Shown piece after piece: positions 12,095-23,165 of a stretch of DNA of 64,000 nucleotides. Under the pieces are notes generated by a model. That model saw only the letters and a list, made by a program, of their open reading frames with translations, was not told where the DNA came from and searched no databases. Both the position numbers and the translations under genes were made by a program. This DNA comes from Conoideocrella luteorostrata (taxonomy: Eukaryota > Ascomycota > Sordariomycetes > Hypocreales > Clavicipitaceae). The stretch is taken from contig JASWJB010000004.1 of assembly GCA_032433595.1 (NCBI GenBank), forward strand, positions 62,001 to 126,000. The letters run 5' to 3'. Each line of letters begins with the position of its first letter. Position 1 is the stretch's first letter.

Positions 12095-12623
12095 TCGAAT
12101 TAGAGTTGAAAAGGTGAGATGCGAGGCTTTATGAAAGCGAATTGTGAATCTGAGCATGAGGGTAAGCTTGGAGTTGGGTGAAGGCTGAAGTTAATACGCT
12201 GTTGTGTCTATGGAGCGTATTGGTGATACAGATCAGAAAATGACTTTTTACAGGTACGTCCGGAGCAAAGACGAATGTTTTTTATATTTATGTCTCTTTC
12301 CTAAAATAACCAGACTTTGATGCCGGAACTGATGTCAAGAATCTGTAGGTCGTGAATACTTTGTTCAAATGCTGGCTTTGGCATGCGGACTTCTCCAACA
12401 TTTATTCTTGTGCTTCGTCTCTCCGCTGCGGGGTTGAGGTACAATGCAGTAGTCTTTGTTGCGGCGGCGAGATCTCATGTGCGTGTGCGTGCCGAATAGC
12501 CCTGAAACATAAGAGGTGGCAGCATGATTTAAAACGAAAGTGGTAACGCACTAGGTTGATGCAGAGTCTGTATGTAGTTGGATATTTATTTTGTAAGTTC
12601 TGCGGTGTAATCAACATGTAAAT
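12095..12623. other. Convergent 3' region
   Basis: This 529-bp region separates two convergent genes and should carry both 3' UTRs. No open frame with protein-like composition was seen. Confidence 0.5.
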
Positions 12624-13838
12624 TCAGTTTGCCTCAATGGCCCTCATGAAAGCCCTGCTCTCATTGCCCTCATTCACCTTCGCCAGCGGCGTTAAGTGAT
12701 GCTCAGCATTCGAAATGGAGCTATCCTGAAGATGACGCATGTAGGCTTGCGCGACAGACAGCCACTGGGCTTTCTCTTGACGGCTGGCGCCCGCTCCTTC
12801 CCATACCCAAATGGCCTTACCACCGTCGTCTAGTAAGAAGACGTCATTGCCATCAAGGTCACTCTTTGAGATACGGCCACCGTCCTTCACGACGTCGAAT
12901 GTCAACTGCCCACTCGCGTCACTAAGACGGAACAGCTTTCTCGGAGAATCAGTCCTCGAGCCAGCTGCGGAGCTTCTTGTTGCTGCCGTACTAATCGGCC
13001 GTTGCTGCTTGAAGCCATCTCGGGGAGTGTCGTCACCCCCGCCCAGAAGATCGGTAATTCGACGTGCTCGGGACTCGCTCTGAGCGATGACCTCGACGTC
13101 AATATGCTTGGCGAGGGTCATATCGTGAACTACCTGAGCAGCCTTGGCTTTTTCCATAGGACTGCAGCCCTTACCCTGCCACACCCAGATCTTATCTCCG
13201 GTATCGAGAATAAAGACATCACCGTCGTCGAGACTGCTGACCTTGGGCTCGACCTCATGCACAACCACTCCGTTACCTGGTACTGCGGATGGGCTCTTAA
13301 ACACCCGCAACAGAGTTCGGACTTCCTTTGGAGCCTCCTCCTCGACATGGCGGAAACCGGAGCGGACACCGCCAGATCGAATAGAAAGTCGGGGGAACAA
13401 CGCGAGAAACTCATCAGACGGTGCACTCTGAATTTCGCGATGCTGAGTCGCAGCTCCATGCAAGAATTCATCTAGCTCGACCGTCTTGTATGCAGCGGTA
13501 CCTGCTTCGTCCTGCGTCGTATGATTGCCAAGCCAGAAGAAGATATCATGACCCAGCTTTTCTGACTCCTTGCCCACCTTGTACGAGTGAAGGACAATGA
13601 AGCTGTCACCATCGTAGAATTCACCATGCTTGTTCTCCGGCCATGGCACTACCTGGAATTCTTCTATGCGCCAAACCTTTAGGCCAACCTTTGTACCTAC
13701 TGCGCCATCGTTCCAAGCGGGCTCAGAAGCGGCGGAGTTGTACTTGACGCGGTGGTCAATGTCGGAACCGATGAGCTCAACGTTGCTGTCTTTGATGTCG
13801 TACTCTTTGAGGTGGACTAATCCTTCGTGGGGAGGCAT
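12624..13838 (-). CDS. Gelsolin-repeat actin-binding protein (severin-like)
   Basis: A single exon encodes 404 residues with three gelsolin-type repeats, roughly residues 45-150, 175-270 and 300-400. Recognisable repeat cores are GEFYDGDSFIVLHSY, DGDVFILDTGDKIWVWQG and GNDVFLLDDGGKAIWVWEG, with the conserved WVWQG/WVWEG strand. Three-repeat proteins of this type (severin/fragmin) sever or cap actin filaments in a calcium-dependent way. This is the usual size for the filamentous-fungal member. A Ser/Arg-rich linker near residues 280-300 separates repeats two and three. The start is the first ATG of the frame and is followed by family-like sequence. Confidence 0.9.
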   Translation of the reverse strand: MPPHEGLVHLKEYDIKDSNVELIGSDIDHRVKYNSAASEPAWNDGAVGTKVGLKVWRIEEFQVVPWPENKHGEFYDGDSFIVLHSYKVGKESEKLGHDIFFWLGNHTTQDEAGTAAYKTVELDEFLHGAATQHREIQSAPSDEFLALFPRLSIRSGGVRSGFRHVEEEAPKEVRTLLRVFKSPSAVPGNGVVVHEVEPKVSSLDDGDVFILDTGDKIWVWQGKGCSPMEKAKAAQVVHDMTLAKHIDVEVIAQSESRARRITDLLGGGDDTPRDGFKQQRPISTAATRSSAAGSRTDSPRKLFRLSDASGQLTFDVVKDGGRISKSDLDGNDVFLLDDGGKAIWVWEGAGASRQEKAQWLSVAQAYMRHLQDSSISNAEHHLTPLAKVNEGNESRAFMRAIEAN

Positions 13839-14241
13839 GGTGGTGTTGTGGTGTCTTTAATGAGCGGCTTTTAGGGCAAGTGTTCTATGGTTGATGGTAC
13901 GAATGTCGTTTTCAAATTTTTGGATGATTAAGGAAGAAGAGTGACAAAGGACCGAATAGAAAACATCCGCAAAGTGTGGCCAATTGCCCAGGCTCGTGAA
14001 GCTTCAGCTCCGGCGTTTCATGGCATGGCTTTAGTGGCTGGGAAAGTACGTCACAGCGGGAGGGGCATGGGGGCTTCGATGGGCATTGAACCGGGAAGTG
14101 TCTGCTCGAAGCGTTACCAGTGGGGCCTTGGTCGTGGGTAAACCGTCAGTTCAGTCTGACCTACTCGGCACACTGAACAGATCCCCGTGGAAGTATTTAG
14201 ATTGTATAATATAATTCGCTCTATTATTGCATTGAACAAAA
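13839..14241. other. Intergenic between gelsolin-like and COG5 genes
   Basis: This 403-bp gap holds the promoter of the gelsolin-repeat gene and the 3' flank of the COG5 gene. No gene or repeat was recognised. Confidence 0.5.
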
Positions 14242-15585
14242 TCATCTCAAGGAATTCGTCACGCTGCCAACCATGACTGCAATCTCCCTATCCCAGTTTG
14301 CTTCAGCCGCCTTCTCCTTGTTCTTTCCCGTTGCAAATGCGGCTGGCGGCTGCGAGCCCTTGATGACGGCCTGCCTAATCGCGTCCCCAACGTTTCCCTT
14401 GTTCGATCTCAGCGTTCGTGCGACAACACCACCCCGGTTCATGATATCCTGAACGCGAGCGGCAAGGCTGCCTGCCATAGTACGCCAAAAGTATGATGCC
14501 AATGACCCTGTCTCCAGATGAGCGAGAAGCGGTTGAATCAGGTTTGACTGTTTCTGAGTCGACGATGGAGGGACTAGAGGATGAGCAGGAGGTTTATTGG
14601 CCTGAAGTATGATCTCGAGAGCAATCACATTCTGGCATCTGGCGGTTACTTCGCTCAAGGCTCTATCGAGAGACGGCAACTGGCCCAGAGAACGCGATAG
14701 AGACGTAATGCTTGTTTGTAGGGAGGAGCGAATATATGTTTCTAGCGCCGTGAGAAGTAATCGGGGCACCCAGCGGTCTGGTTTGACGCCAGACGTAGGT
14801 GACAAAAGGTATAACGTCGTCATGGCAGATTCCAACTTTGCTTGGGCCTCTTCGCCTTGGGAAAAGGTCATGTTGGCGGGGATGGAGAATTCTCGCACAA
14901 ATCTCTCCGCAGTTTCTCGTACGGATCGTTCAATAGGCGCAACAATGCTATCCTGTAGAGTTCGGATGTTGTGTACTTTGTCTAAGCCGTGGCCCTCCTC
15001 GCCGGGTGCTTTACTGTCCAATATCTCACGAAGAGAAAGAACCGTATATGAGCATCGAACCAGGGCACCATGATCACCTTTTGATCCCATGGCATTGAGC
15101 TCTGAGTGCTGTACCTCTAATTGTCTACCCAGTTGGAGGCAGCGGCCGACAGAACGACCGAGCTTCAGAGTCTCCCATAGCCGCAATGCCACGTTGCGGA
15201 CTTCATCTGCCTCGGCGTGTTTGTCAATGACTTCCCTCTCTAATTGCTTGTAGCTATCGTTCAGGGTTTTGAGCTGCGTGTCAAGCTCGGACGTAATACG
15301 TTTACTCGCTTGGTTTTGAGTTTGGGTGTACTCCAGTAGAGGCAATGCAGATCGTGTGGTCAAGAGATCAATGTGGGAATCAATCTCCTGTGCGTCGAAG
15401 AGCACTCGGGATAATGGCGTGGAAAGGTCGAGAGGCGTGTCGTTGGGGTTGTTGGTAGAGACAACTAGGGTATTTGCGAAGGCTGCTGGCGAAAAGTCGG
15501 GCGAGAGAAACGCTTCATAGTCGATATAGGAGGGCTCGTCGCCGCCGCCTTGTGGTTCTGTCGTGGCCATTCCGAACGATGGCAA
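14242..15585 (-). CDS. COG5: Conserved oligomeric Golgi complex subunit 5
   Basis: A single exon encodes 447 residues. The N-terminal segment, including YIDYEAFLSPDFSPAAFAN and DLSTPLSRVLFDAQEIDSHI, is the characteristic opening of fungal COG5. It is followed by long alpha-helical, coiled-coil-prone sequence (about residues 85-165) and a helical C-terminal body, the fold expected for a COG tether subunit. COG5 belongs to lobe B of the COG complex and supports retrograde intra-Golgi vesicle tethering and glycosyltransferase retention. Two start codons are possible, at residue 1 and at residue 6 (MATTEP); the second is nearer to the usual family start. The length is close to that of other fungal COG5 proteins. 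Confidence 0.85.
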   Translation of the reverse strand: MPSFGMATTEPQGGGDEPSYIDYEAFLSPDFSPAAFANTLVVSTNNPNDTPLDLSTPLSRVLFDAQEIDSHIDLLTTRSALPLLEYTQTQNQASKRITSELDTQLKTLNDSYKQLEREVIDKHAEADEVRNVALRLWETLKLGRSVGRCLQLGRQLEVQHSELNAMGSKGDHGALVRCSYTVLSLREILDSKAPGEEGHGLDKVHNIRTLQDSIVAPIERSVRETAERFVREFSIPANMTFSQGEEAQAKLESAMTTLYLLSPTSGVKPDRWVPRLLLTALETYIRSSLQTSITSLSRSLGQLPSLDRALSEVTARCQNVIALEIILQANKPPAHPLVPPSSTQKQSNLIQPLLAHLETGSLASYFWRTMAGSLAARVQDIMNRGGVVARTLRSNKGNVGDAIRQAVIKGSQPPAAFATGKNKEKAAEANWDREIAVMVGSVTNSLR

Positions 15586-16544
15586 ATGATAGGATAGTTG
15601 ACCTCTGGATTGAGATTACTAGGGGAGTAATTGCGCTCGTGTCTGGGACTGGGACGCGCAGTCTGTCTGAGTGTCCGGTGGACAGGTCGTTATTGCAACA
15701 GCTTGCAGCAAGTTGAAAGGGAGCCTTGACTGCACAATTAACGCAAATAGCAACCAAACTGGCGTTCCTGAACTTCAACGTCGAGTCTACCTCAGCGTAT
15801 GTGAAGGAGCGAGGCCGGATCGAGCATCCCAAATAGCTTGGTGAAGTCGATGAAGCGAGAGCTCAACACCGTCATCATGTGCCACAAAGATCCAAGCCCT
15901 GACCCCACGAAGCCTACAACTAGTCGGAATTACCGGCGCCGATGTCGTCCAGGTCCACGGCGACAGACTTCTCCGTGCCATCCAGACCCTTGTCGCAGTC
16001 TGCTCGCCTCGCATTGTCCATACACTTTTCCCCGACCACTGCTAAATTGCCGCAACCCACTAAATTTTAGTGTCGCGGAGTCACTGGCGAGTGCGCCGAC
16101 CTATAATTAACACTGTCTTTAATCGCTCCTGGTTGTGTACAGTCCCCTGCTGTCTGTGAGTTTGTTTGCAGTCAGTCGCACTGTGTCTCAAAACACCGTT
16201 GCGCGGCTTGTTCGGCAGCTAAGCTTTTCCCATGTTGCCGTATTTCCCGCGCCAAATGGTAGAAAGCTTTCTGCATCCTCATATTTTTTCCTCAGTATTT
16301 TTAACGGCGCCTCCCAATGCAGCACTTGCACCGACACTCAGGTTAATTCGATTGTCCTTGCTTGCTACTCTCGACACTACAATTGACCGAGTCTCAATTC
16401 TGACCAATGCTCGACGCATATTAAACATTGTCCCTGAGCCCACCTCCCCACCAGCGTCAACGAGTTCATTTTGAAGGCCAGCGAGCTGCCTTGAACTAAC
16501 CGCTAGCAAGAAGACATTCAGGTCTTCGGGGAGACGAACCCAAC
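15586..16544. promoter_or_regulatory. Divergent region between COG5 and DUF2434 genes
   Basis: This 959-bp spacer contains both promoters. A plus-strand coding-like frame from about 15861 to 16043 ends in a helix-like stretch (DVVQVHGDRLLRAIQTL) and a stop. No convincing first exon was found, so no gene is called. Confidence 0.4.
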
Positions 16545-18351
16545 ATGAGTCACTTCGAGGTTTTTTCCGCGCGCGATCTTTTTATACGAGATAATTCCAC
16601 TTACCCACCCGGGGATAACAAAACCGATACGAACATATCCGGTGTCCATCTCAACGCTTCAGCTCTTTCTTACTGGAACTACACGTTCTTTCCTGGAAAT
16701 AATACCATATCGAATGGATCCGACTGCTATTTAACCTTCTCTCCTTACCAACCAGCATTCGTACATGCCAATGGTAGCTTTGTCAATGCTACCAGCTGCT
16801 ACAGCCCCATCAACTCCATCGGCGTTCGCGGATTTACTGGAATCGGCGTGGGAGTTACCTACGGCCTCGCTATCGTCCTTACGCTCGTTTCTTTAGCGAA
16901 GCACGGTGCCTTGCATCTCCCCACGACAAGACGTTTCTATCCGATCGGCCGTCGATGGCAATGGTACTGGGCATGCTTCGTATCTGCCTGCGCGCTTGTT
17001 AGTCTATTTACCAACGTGGATATCGAGCGATATTACTTGCAAGATCTACCTATCATCCTCAGTATCTTTTTCTGGTTTTTGTTATGCCAGGGATCGCTCG
17101 CGTTGGTATGGGAGGCTGTGCGCCATTGGGGCAGCTGGCTGGAAAGACAATACGTCGATCCCAACCCCTTCGTATATCGCGAAGATGACCGGCGGGCCAA
17201 GATCGAGTTTTGGTTGCCATTATGGTTTTACTTCTGGGTTTGGATGGTGAGTGAGACGTGCCTATTATGCCGTTCCTAGTTCTTACTAACTTTATTTCGA
17301 GAACTTCTTCATGGTCGTCCCTCGGGATTGGAATTTCGCTCGGTCCCAACAGTCCCCAGAACATATCAGAGATGTAGCAATCCCCAATGCTACTTCAGCC
17401 CGGTTTAAGGCCGGCGGATTCTGCCTCGTCATTGCCTGGTTTACCATTTTATTTTCGTTGCGCCACTCGATTCGACACTACAAGCCGCGTCACCGTGGGA
17501 TCTTCAATAAGACTGTCGGCTTCGTCCAATCAGTGCCATTGCGGTTTGTTCTGATGATACCCTTGGCTGGTGCTCTGATTGCTTATCAGATCTTGATCAC
17601 TTTCATTTGGGACTTTTCCCTTGTCAAGGCGGCTGGCGCAAACGTTCCGGTTGTCATGGCGTGGGGTTATGGTCCTTCCCTATTGATCTTGTATGTTCAG
17701 ATTGTGTATGGATTTGCTGCACCAAATGAGGATCGAGAACTCCTTAGACAGAGGAGAGAGCGAGGTGACATCAACGACCGCGAGCTTGGCATTGTTCGTA
17801 AGCCGGCTTGGTGGCGACGAGTTCGTGGAGATCACTTGAGATCTATGCGAGACAAGATCCATCAGAATGTCAATGAAGTTGGTGGCAAGCGAGGAGTCGG
17901 TCGACGAACCGAAGATGATGTGGAGCGAGATCTTAGGATGGAGGCAGAGAGATCGGCCTTGAACAACGATGGCTTTGAGATGAAAAGTATGCGCAACGAT
18001 GTCTCTAATCCTCGAATGGACAGAGCAGGTATTCGCAATTTGGGCAGAACAGCCTCTGCGACAACCGATCCGTTGGGCGAACGTTACATGGGTAAAAATG
18101 AGCGTCGACATGCGGAGAGGATTACGCAGAACGCTGCTGGGATTCTATTTCCCAACGATGCAGCTGCAGAGCGGGCAAGGAGAGCGGCTTCCCTCATGGA
18201 AGACGGTCCTCCGCCACCGTATCCTAATTCTGACGTGCAGCATGGTTCGGACACAGGAAGACCTGCATCTGCTCATCGGTCGAACAGCACTTCAACGACT
18301 CAGAGTATCAACGCCCAGCCACAGCAAATTAGGAGCATGTTGGATATCTAG
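16545..18351 (+). CDS. DUF2434-family multi-pass membrane protein
   Basis: Two exons, 16545-17246 and 17302-18351, joined by a GT-AG intron, encode 583 residues. The N-terminal 90 residues are extracellular-like, with several N-glycosylation sequons (NYT, NNT, NGS, NAT). At least seven hydrophobic segments follow between about residues 95 and 390. The C-terminal 190 residues are charged and hydrophilic (arginine-rich, then Pro/Ser-rich) and presumably cytoplasmic. This architecture matches the fungus-specific DUF2434 family, whose function is not established. There is no evidence of disruption. The protein ends with a short stretch containing RSMLDI. Confidence 0.8.
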
Positions 18352-19500
18352 CGGGTGTTTGAAGCCAAGTTGATACATGGCAGGTTGATTCTCTTTCAAA
18401 TATATCTGATGGGATCGTACGTATTATGCATGGAGCCGGGAGTCATTTGGTTTACATCCTGTTTGCATTTAGCCGATCAGGAGTCATGATGACATGAGTT
18501 GTATTTTTTTTATTGTTTTATTAAATGAGGCTGGGACTGGAACCGGAGCTGAGAGACTGGGACTGGCTTGGGATGATTTTCCACGGGGCTGTTTGTTGCA
18601 CCTAGTGCCGACTTTATATGTCATTGCTATAATCGAGTCTATCTGTTGAACAAGAACCATATCCCTCACAGGCAATTCTGAAAGTCACGACTGGTACGAC
18701 CGGCGCAAAGCCCTTGCTGTCAATTGTAGAAGTTTGCAACTTGATGATGACCTCCCACCCGCGCCACCATGACATTTTGCACAAGTACAAGAGTTATGCT
18801 GCTGTCTGACAAACCCAGCCATCCGTCAGACACGGGATCACGTCAGACGACAACGGAAATGCCACTGCATTCACACACCTGCATATGCAACGACATCCTG
18901 CAGATAACGAACCGCTCGCAATCCATCTGAACAATGCGACCCTATACCGATTGTTTAAAATAATAGACCGGTCGACGGCGTCATCCTGCACAAGGAAGTG
19001 GAGGTTCGTGGGTGGAAGCGGGGTCGAGACATACTCGAGGCCCATGCAAGGGTCTCTTTTTTGTCGGTTGAGTGTGGCACGGCGAATGATAGAAAAAGGT
19101 AACTAACTAGCGGAACGGTTGAAAAGAATTTTTTTTTTAATAATAATTGAACATTGAGACGTTGTAGGGAGCAGTGGTAATAAAGGCCAATGCTATCATT
19201 TGCCGCAATGGCTAGTTTACACGCAGTCTGAGGTGACAATTGATAAAGTTCACGGTTGATACAAGTATTTTTTGCTGAACCGGGGAGGAGATCCGGCCTA
19301 CCATCCAACGGCTGGTCCTGGTGCCAGGTTGTCTGATTGCCTGCCGAATAGCTATGCTATACCTCAACTTGGCTGGCAGTACCGAGGCTTTGTCCCATCC
19401 TGTCTCTTTCCATGGATCTCTGGTCTGGCATTAACTTATCGATGATCAAAGTAGCATCCCACTTGAGGCCTTGCCTTGTTCGCAGTGTGTTTGTATACTA

Positions 19501-19526
19501 CGTTTAGGCCGTTTAGGCCGTTTAGC
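19501..19526. repeat. 9-bp tandem repeat (GTTTAGGCC)
   Basis: Nearly three consecutive copies of a 9-bp unit, GTTTAGGCC, are visible. This is a simple intergenic minisatellite with no evident function. Confidence 0.85.
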
Positions 19527-20349
19527 ATTGTGCCGTGGCATCAATATATACCAAGTCGTTCTGCACAGCTCTTATCGGGGCCCAGAGCAGAGAGAGTAAC
19601 GTCAAAAATCGGCATGCCCTGCGCAAGCTGAGTTCGAGGCTAAGCTAAGCTACCGGAACATGGCTCGACTGGTTGAAGCAGCGAAATTGGACCAGCCGCG
19701 CTGTGGGTGATGGCCGATGCAAAATATGTCGATTCAATCCATAAAGGCCGAGCCGGAGCCCCAGACGATTTGAATCATGGACGTTACGACATTGACATCC
19801 CAGGTATATTAAACAAAATGTGTAGCCAAGACAAGGCAAGCTAATGACAAGTCCGCTAGAGATGATATCCCCGATGCCGCCACCCAAGCCAGGGCCAGGC
19901 ACGTCATGGATTAGATCCGCGTTGGATCGCCACCAGCCCCATCCCCCGCATGGCCCAGCGACGTTACCGACTGGTCCCTAACATTTGACTGATTGGGTGG
20001 GTGAGAGTTCTAATGCCAGGGATTATTCGGTGGCGTCCTGATATCCTATTGATGGCCATAAAATGCTCTGGCATTGCACTTGAGCCAGCCAGCCAGCCAG
20101 TCAGCTGGTGCCTTGTCAGCCACACTGCAGGTTCTGCGGTTGTGGTGTCTCGGGAATCAGCCATCTTGAAGGGTAATACGGCGAACGGAGTGCACCAGAG
20201 ATGTACAATTCACCCTCTCTGCTGGAGCCACCAGTTGTGTATCGTTAGAGTCTTGTCGAGGATCCCCTTGACCAACTACTCCGTACTTCCCAGATGTCCA
20301 CCTTGGATGGAGACAACAGTGGCATCGCTCCGTCTTCGCTCCCTAGAGT

Positions 20350-20425
20350 GAAGAACCGAAAAAGAAAGACGATAAAAAAAGAAAAAGAAAAAGAAAATGG
20401 AAGAAAACCCCCCCTCTCCCCCCCC
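20350..20425. repeat. Polypurine tract followed by poly-C
   Basis: A run composed almost only of A and G (repeating AAAAAG) is followed directly by C-rich runs. Such strand-asymmetric DNA is simple sequence and may be length-variable. Confidence 0.75.
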
Positions 20426-21143
20426 GCGGCTTCATTCACGTGTGGTGACCCACCACAGCCCACACGGCGCACTAGACGCTGACAGACGAAAAAGAATGAT
20501 GCAGGGAAGCAACTTCTCGCCACTTGATCAGCGCAAGTATCTAAAAGCCCACTGTCAAGAGTGACGCAAGCACGCAAGCACAAACCACGCCGCACTCCAC
20601 TCTGGGAACGGCATTTTGGTTATCTTCAAGAGAGTAGCCGAGATTCACGGTGATTATCAAGCGCACTCTGCATACCAGTATGAGTTGATCTGGGTACTGG
20701 CTGGGGCAGCGAATTCATTAAGAAATCCTCGCACTTCCCAAAGGGACTGGCTGGATGCTTGAATGTCATCTGTGCGCGGCCATGCCAGGAACAGAAACAA
20801 AACAATCACGGCTCGAAAACAAAAGGAAGATAACGGGACAATAGTTATTTAAAGGCACGGCCCACGTCCGTGCCTGTCCTGTTGTGCCATGATGCAGGAA
20901 AGGGTATGAAGGGCATGAAAGCGGTCTGACATTGATATCATGTTGTTTGCGCGCAGCAGAGAACCGGTTCATGGGCATAAAACTGGAGACGCTGCAGGCT
21001 GTCTTACAAGTCTCTTACAAGTCGTCAATCAGAGCAGAGGACACCCTTGGCAGGGCCGCCTTTTCGGTCGACATTACGACGTCGAAGCAGATGTCGCCAA
21101 CCCCTCACATGAGTAGCGGGACTCTTCTGACGCTACACGAAGC

Positions 21144-21173
21144 ATACTCCGTGCTCCGTATTGTACTCCGTAT
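21144..21173. repeat. Cluster of three TACTCCGTA-type sites
   Basis: Three copies of the CTCCGTA core occur within 30 bp; the last, 21164-21172, is the exact 9-mer TACTCCGTA. It belongs to the dispersed family described in the findings. Confidence 0.8.
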
Positions 21174-21743
21174 AGTAGAGAGCCGGCAAATGGCGAGACA
21201 GCGAATGGCTGGGCAAGGAAACCCAGTCAAGCTTGTGAGGCGACAACATGGCACAGACTTCTCGTGGACGGAGTACATTAGAGCGGCGAGGCCGACTTGT
21301 AACCTTGCCAACAGTGGATATCCGTACGGCGCCGTATCACTGCATTATGCAGCGACGTCGATTATTCGTCCCATTCTCAATTTGGCTTTCAGCAACAAAG
21401 GAGGCCGCGTCGTCGGAACACAGACATGCTGCGTAGATGCCAGCAGCACGAGTAAAGAGTTTGTGCAATACGGTAGCAACGGGCAAATACCCTCCGGATG
21501 CAGATGGCCACGTCGGCGAAATGGATGCCGGTTGCAGCATCGAGCAAGTCGGCTTTCCGGCAGTCCCGCGAACCTCGAGGCGTGCATCAGTACTGCGGAG
21601 TCCATGATTGGGATGCACAGAGGCCCAGAGGCACAGGGCACAGGGCACAGGGGAGGCTTGAACCACATATGCCCTGCTCCGGACTGGACGCCGTGTACCT
21701 GGACCCGCCCGCGCTAACGTGGACAGATGACCTGGAGTTAGTG

Positions 21744-21763
21744 ACGGAGTACTCCGTACGGAG
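21744..21763. repeat. Palindromic TACGGAGTA/TACTCCGTA junction
   Basis: ACGGAGTACTCCGTACGGAG is a head-to-head arrangement of the dispersed 9-mer that creates a 14-bp perfect inverted repeat (ACGGAGTACTCCGT) followed by a further half site. Confidence 0.8.
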
Positions 21764-23132
21764 CACAGAGTAGGTGAGTTGGTGAGTAGTCACCCTCGGG
21801 CGCGCAAGCATGTACGGAGTACAAGTGGTGCTGATTGCGGTTTTATCGTGGGCCGACGTTTACGAACTGGTTATTCGTCGTGCCGGTCACGGCTTACACG
21901 GCCACGACCATCATCAATCTTCCGAGTTTTACTCAGCGGCAGACGTCTGAGCACGCCCGGGATAAGCAGAGCCTGTGTGCCTGTGCCGCGGAACCTGTTT
22001 TGTCGGCCAGCCAGTCAGCCCAGGGCAAACTCCTATTTGTAATTTGTACTCCGTTCCTGTACACGCTTTGCTTCTCTCGGTCCTGTCCCAACATACGTGA
22101 TATTGCCGTACTCTATGATGAATAGTACAAGGTGGCGACAAGAGTACTCCGTAGTATATCGGCCGGTCCAGCCCTTTAAGACCTTGCCTGGGCTGGGCAA
22201 GCGATTTGTCAAACGAGTGTGCTGCATGCGTAATCGTGGGTGTTGGCCATGTCAAAGCAGCCCCTTCCTTGGCTTGCTGGGCTGCGAACTACACTAGTTG
22301 ACTGACCTGTGCAACCCTCTCAGCGCGGCGATCCAGCCAGGTACGACGCCGACGAACCCACTCCCCGTTTATTAGCCTCTCTTTACGGAGCATGGGAGTG
22401 GTACGGTATCATTTATTATTATTGCTATTTTACTGTAGTACGTAGTTACAGTACTGTGGTTACAGCATATATGTACGATTATTGTAGGCTGAGGTTACAA
22501 GGCCATGGCTATGGGCGAAGACGGCAACATGCTGTCTCCACCAAATATCACTCTCACCGCGCCAGAACGAGACAGGAAGCCAGCAGAGAGAAAGGAGGAG
22601 GGAAAGAACTAAAAAGGAAATAAGCACGGCATGCCGAACTGGAAAAGGCAAAGACAGCTGAGCTTGCGCGGGCCGCAACTTTGGCTAGATTATGAAAAGG
22701 AATGTGTTTTGCATATTATTGATATCTGTTGGTCGATCCGTGGCAAATGCTTGTTCCTTTTTGTTTCAAGGTGACGACTTGTCCGGGCAAGAGTCGACGC
22801 CAAGAGGCTGACAAGCTGGGTGGTGAGAGTCGAGAAGGCCAATAGACCAGAACACACTACGTCCACCAATGTACCTAACTTATACGCCACTGCCAGTATT
22901 TGCTTGCATCCCCGTTGCGGGACACTGGCGCTACTGTACGGCGTGCCGGCTTGCTTTTACCTTTTTGCTAGCCTGGGCCCTGGTGGGTGATCCGGCTCGA
23001 AAGCACAGGGTGGTTGGCTTGTCGAGCGAGAATTATCAATTGATCGCGCGCGCCCCAGGTGCAGACGGCGCCGTGCCAGCACCGATCTAGAACTCCACTC
23101 TTGAAGCTTGAGGACAAGACATTGTGAGCTTG

Positions 23133-23165
23133 AACTCGCCAGCTCGCCAGCTCGCCAACTCGCCA
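23133..23165. repeat. 8-bp tandem repeat (CTCGCCAG)
   Basis: Four consecutive copies of CTCGCCA(G/A) are present. The array is intergenic and not flanked by a recognisable gene. Confidence 0.8.

Noticed and set aside
20932..21717. 261-codon open frame in the gene desert
   Set aside because: It has no domain, unusual composition, and runs through several TACTCCGTA repeats; long overlapping frames exist on the other strand. Judged chance.
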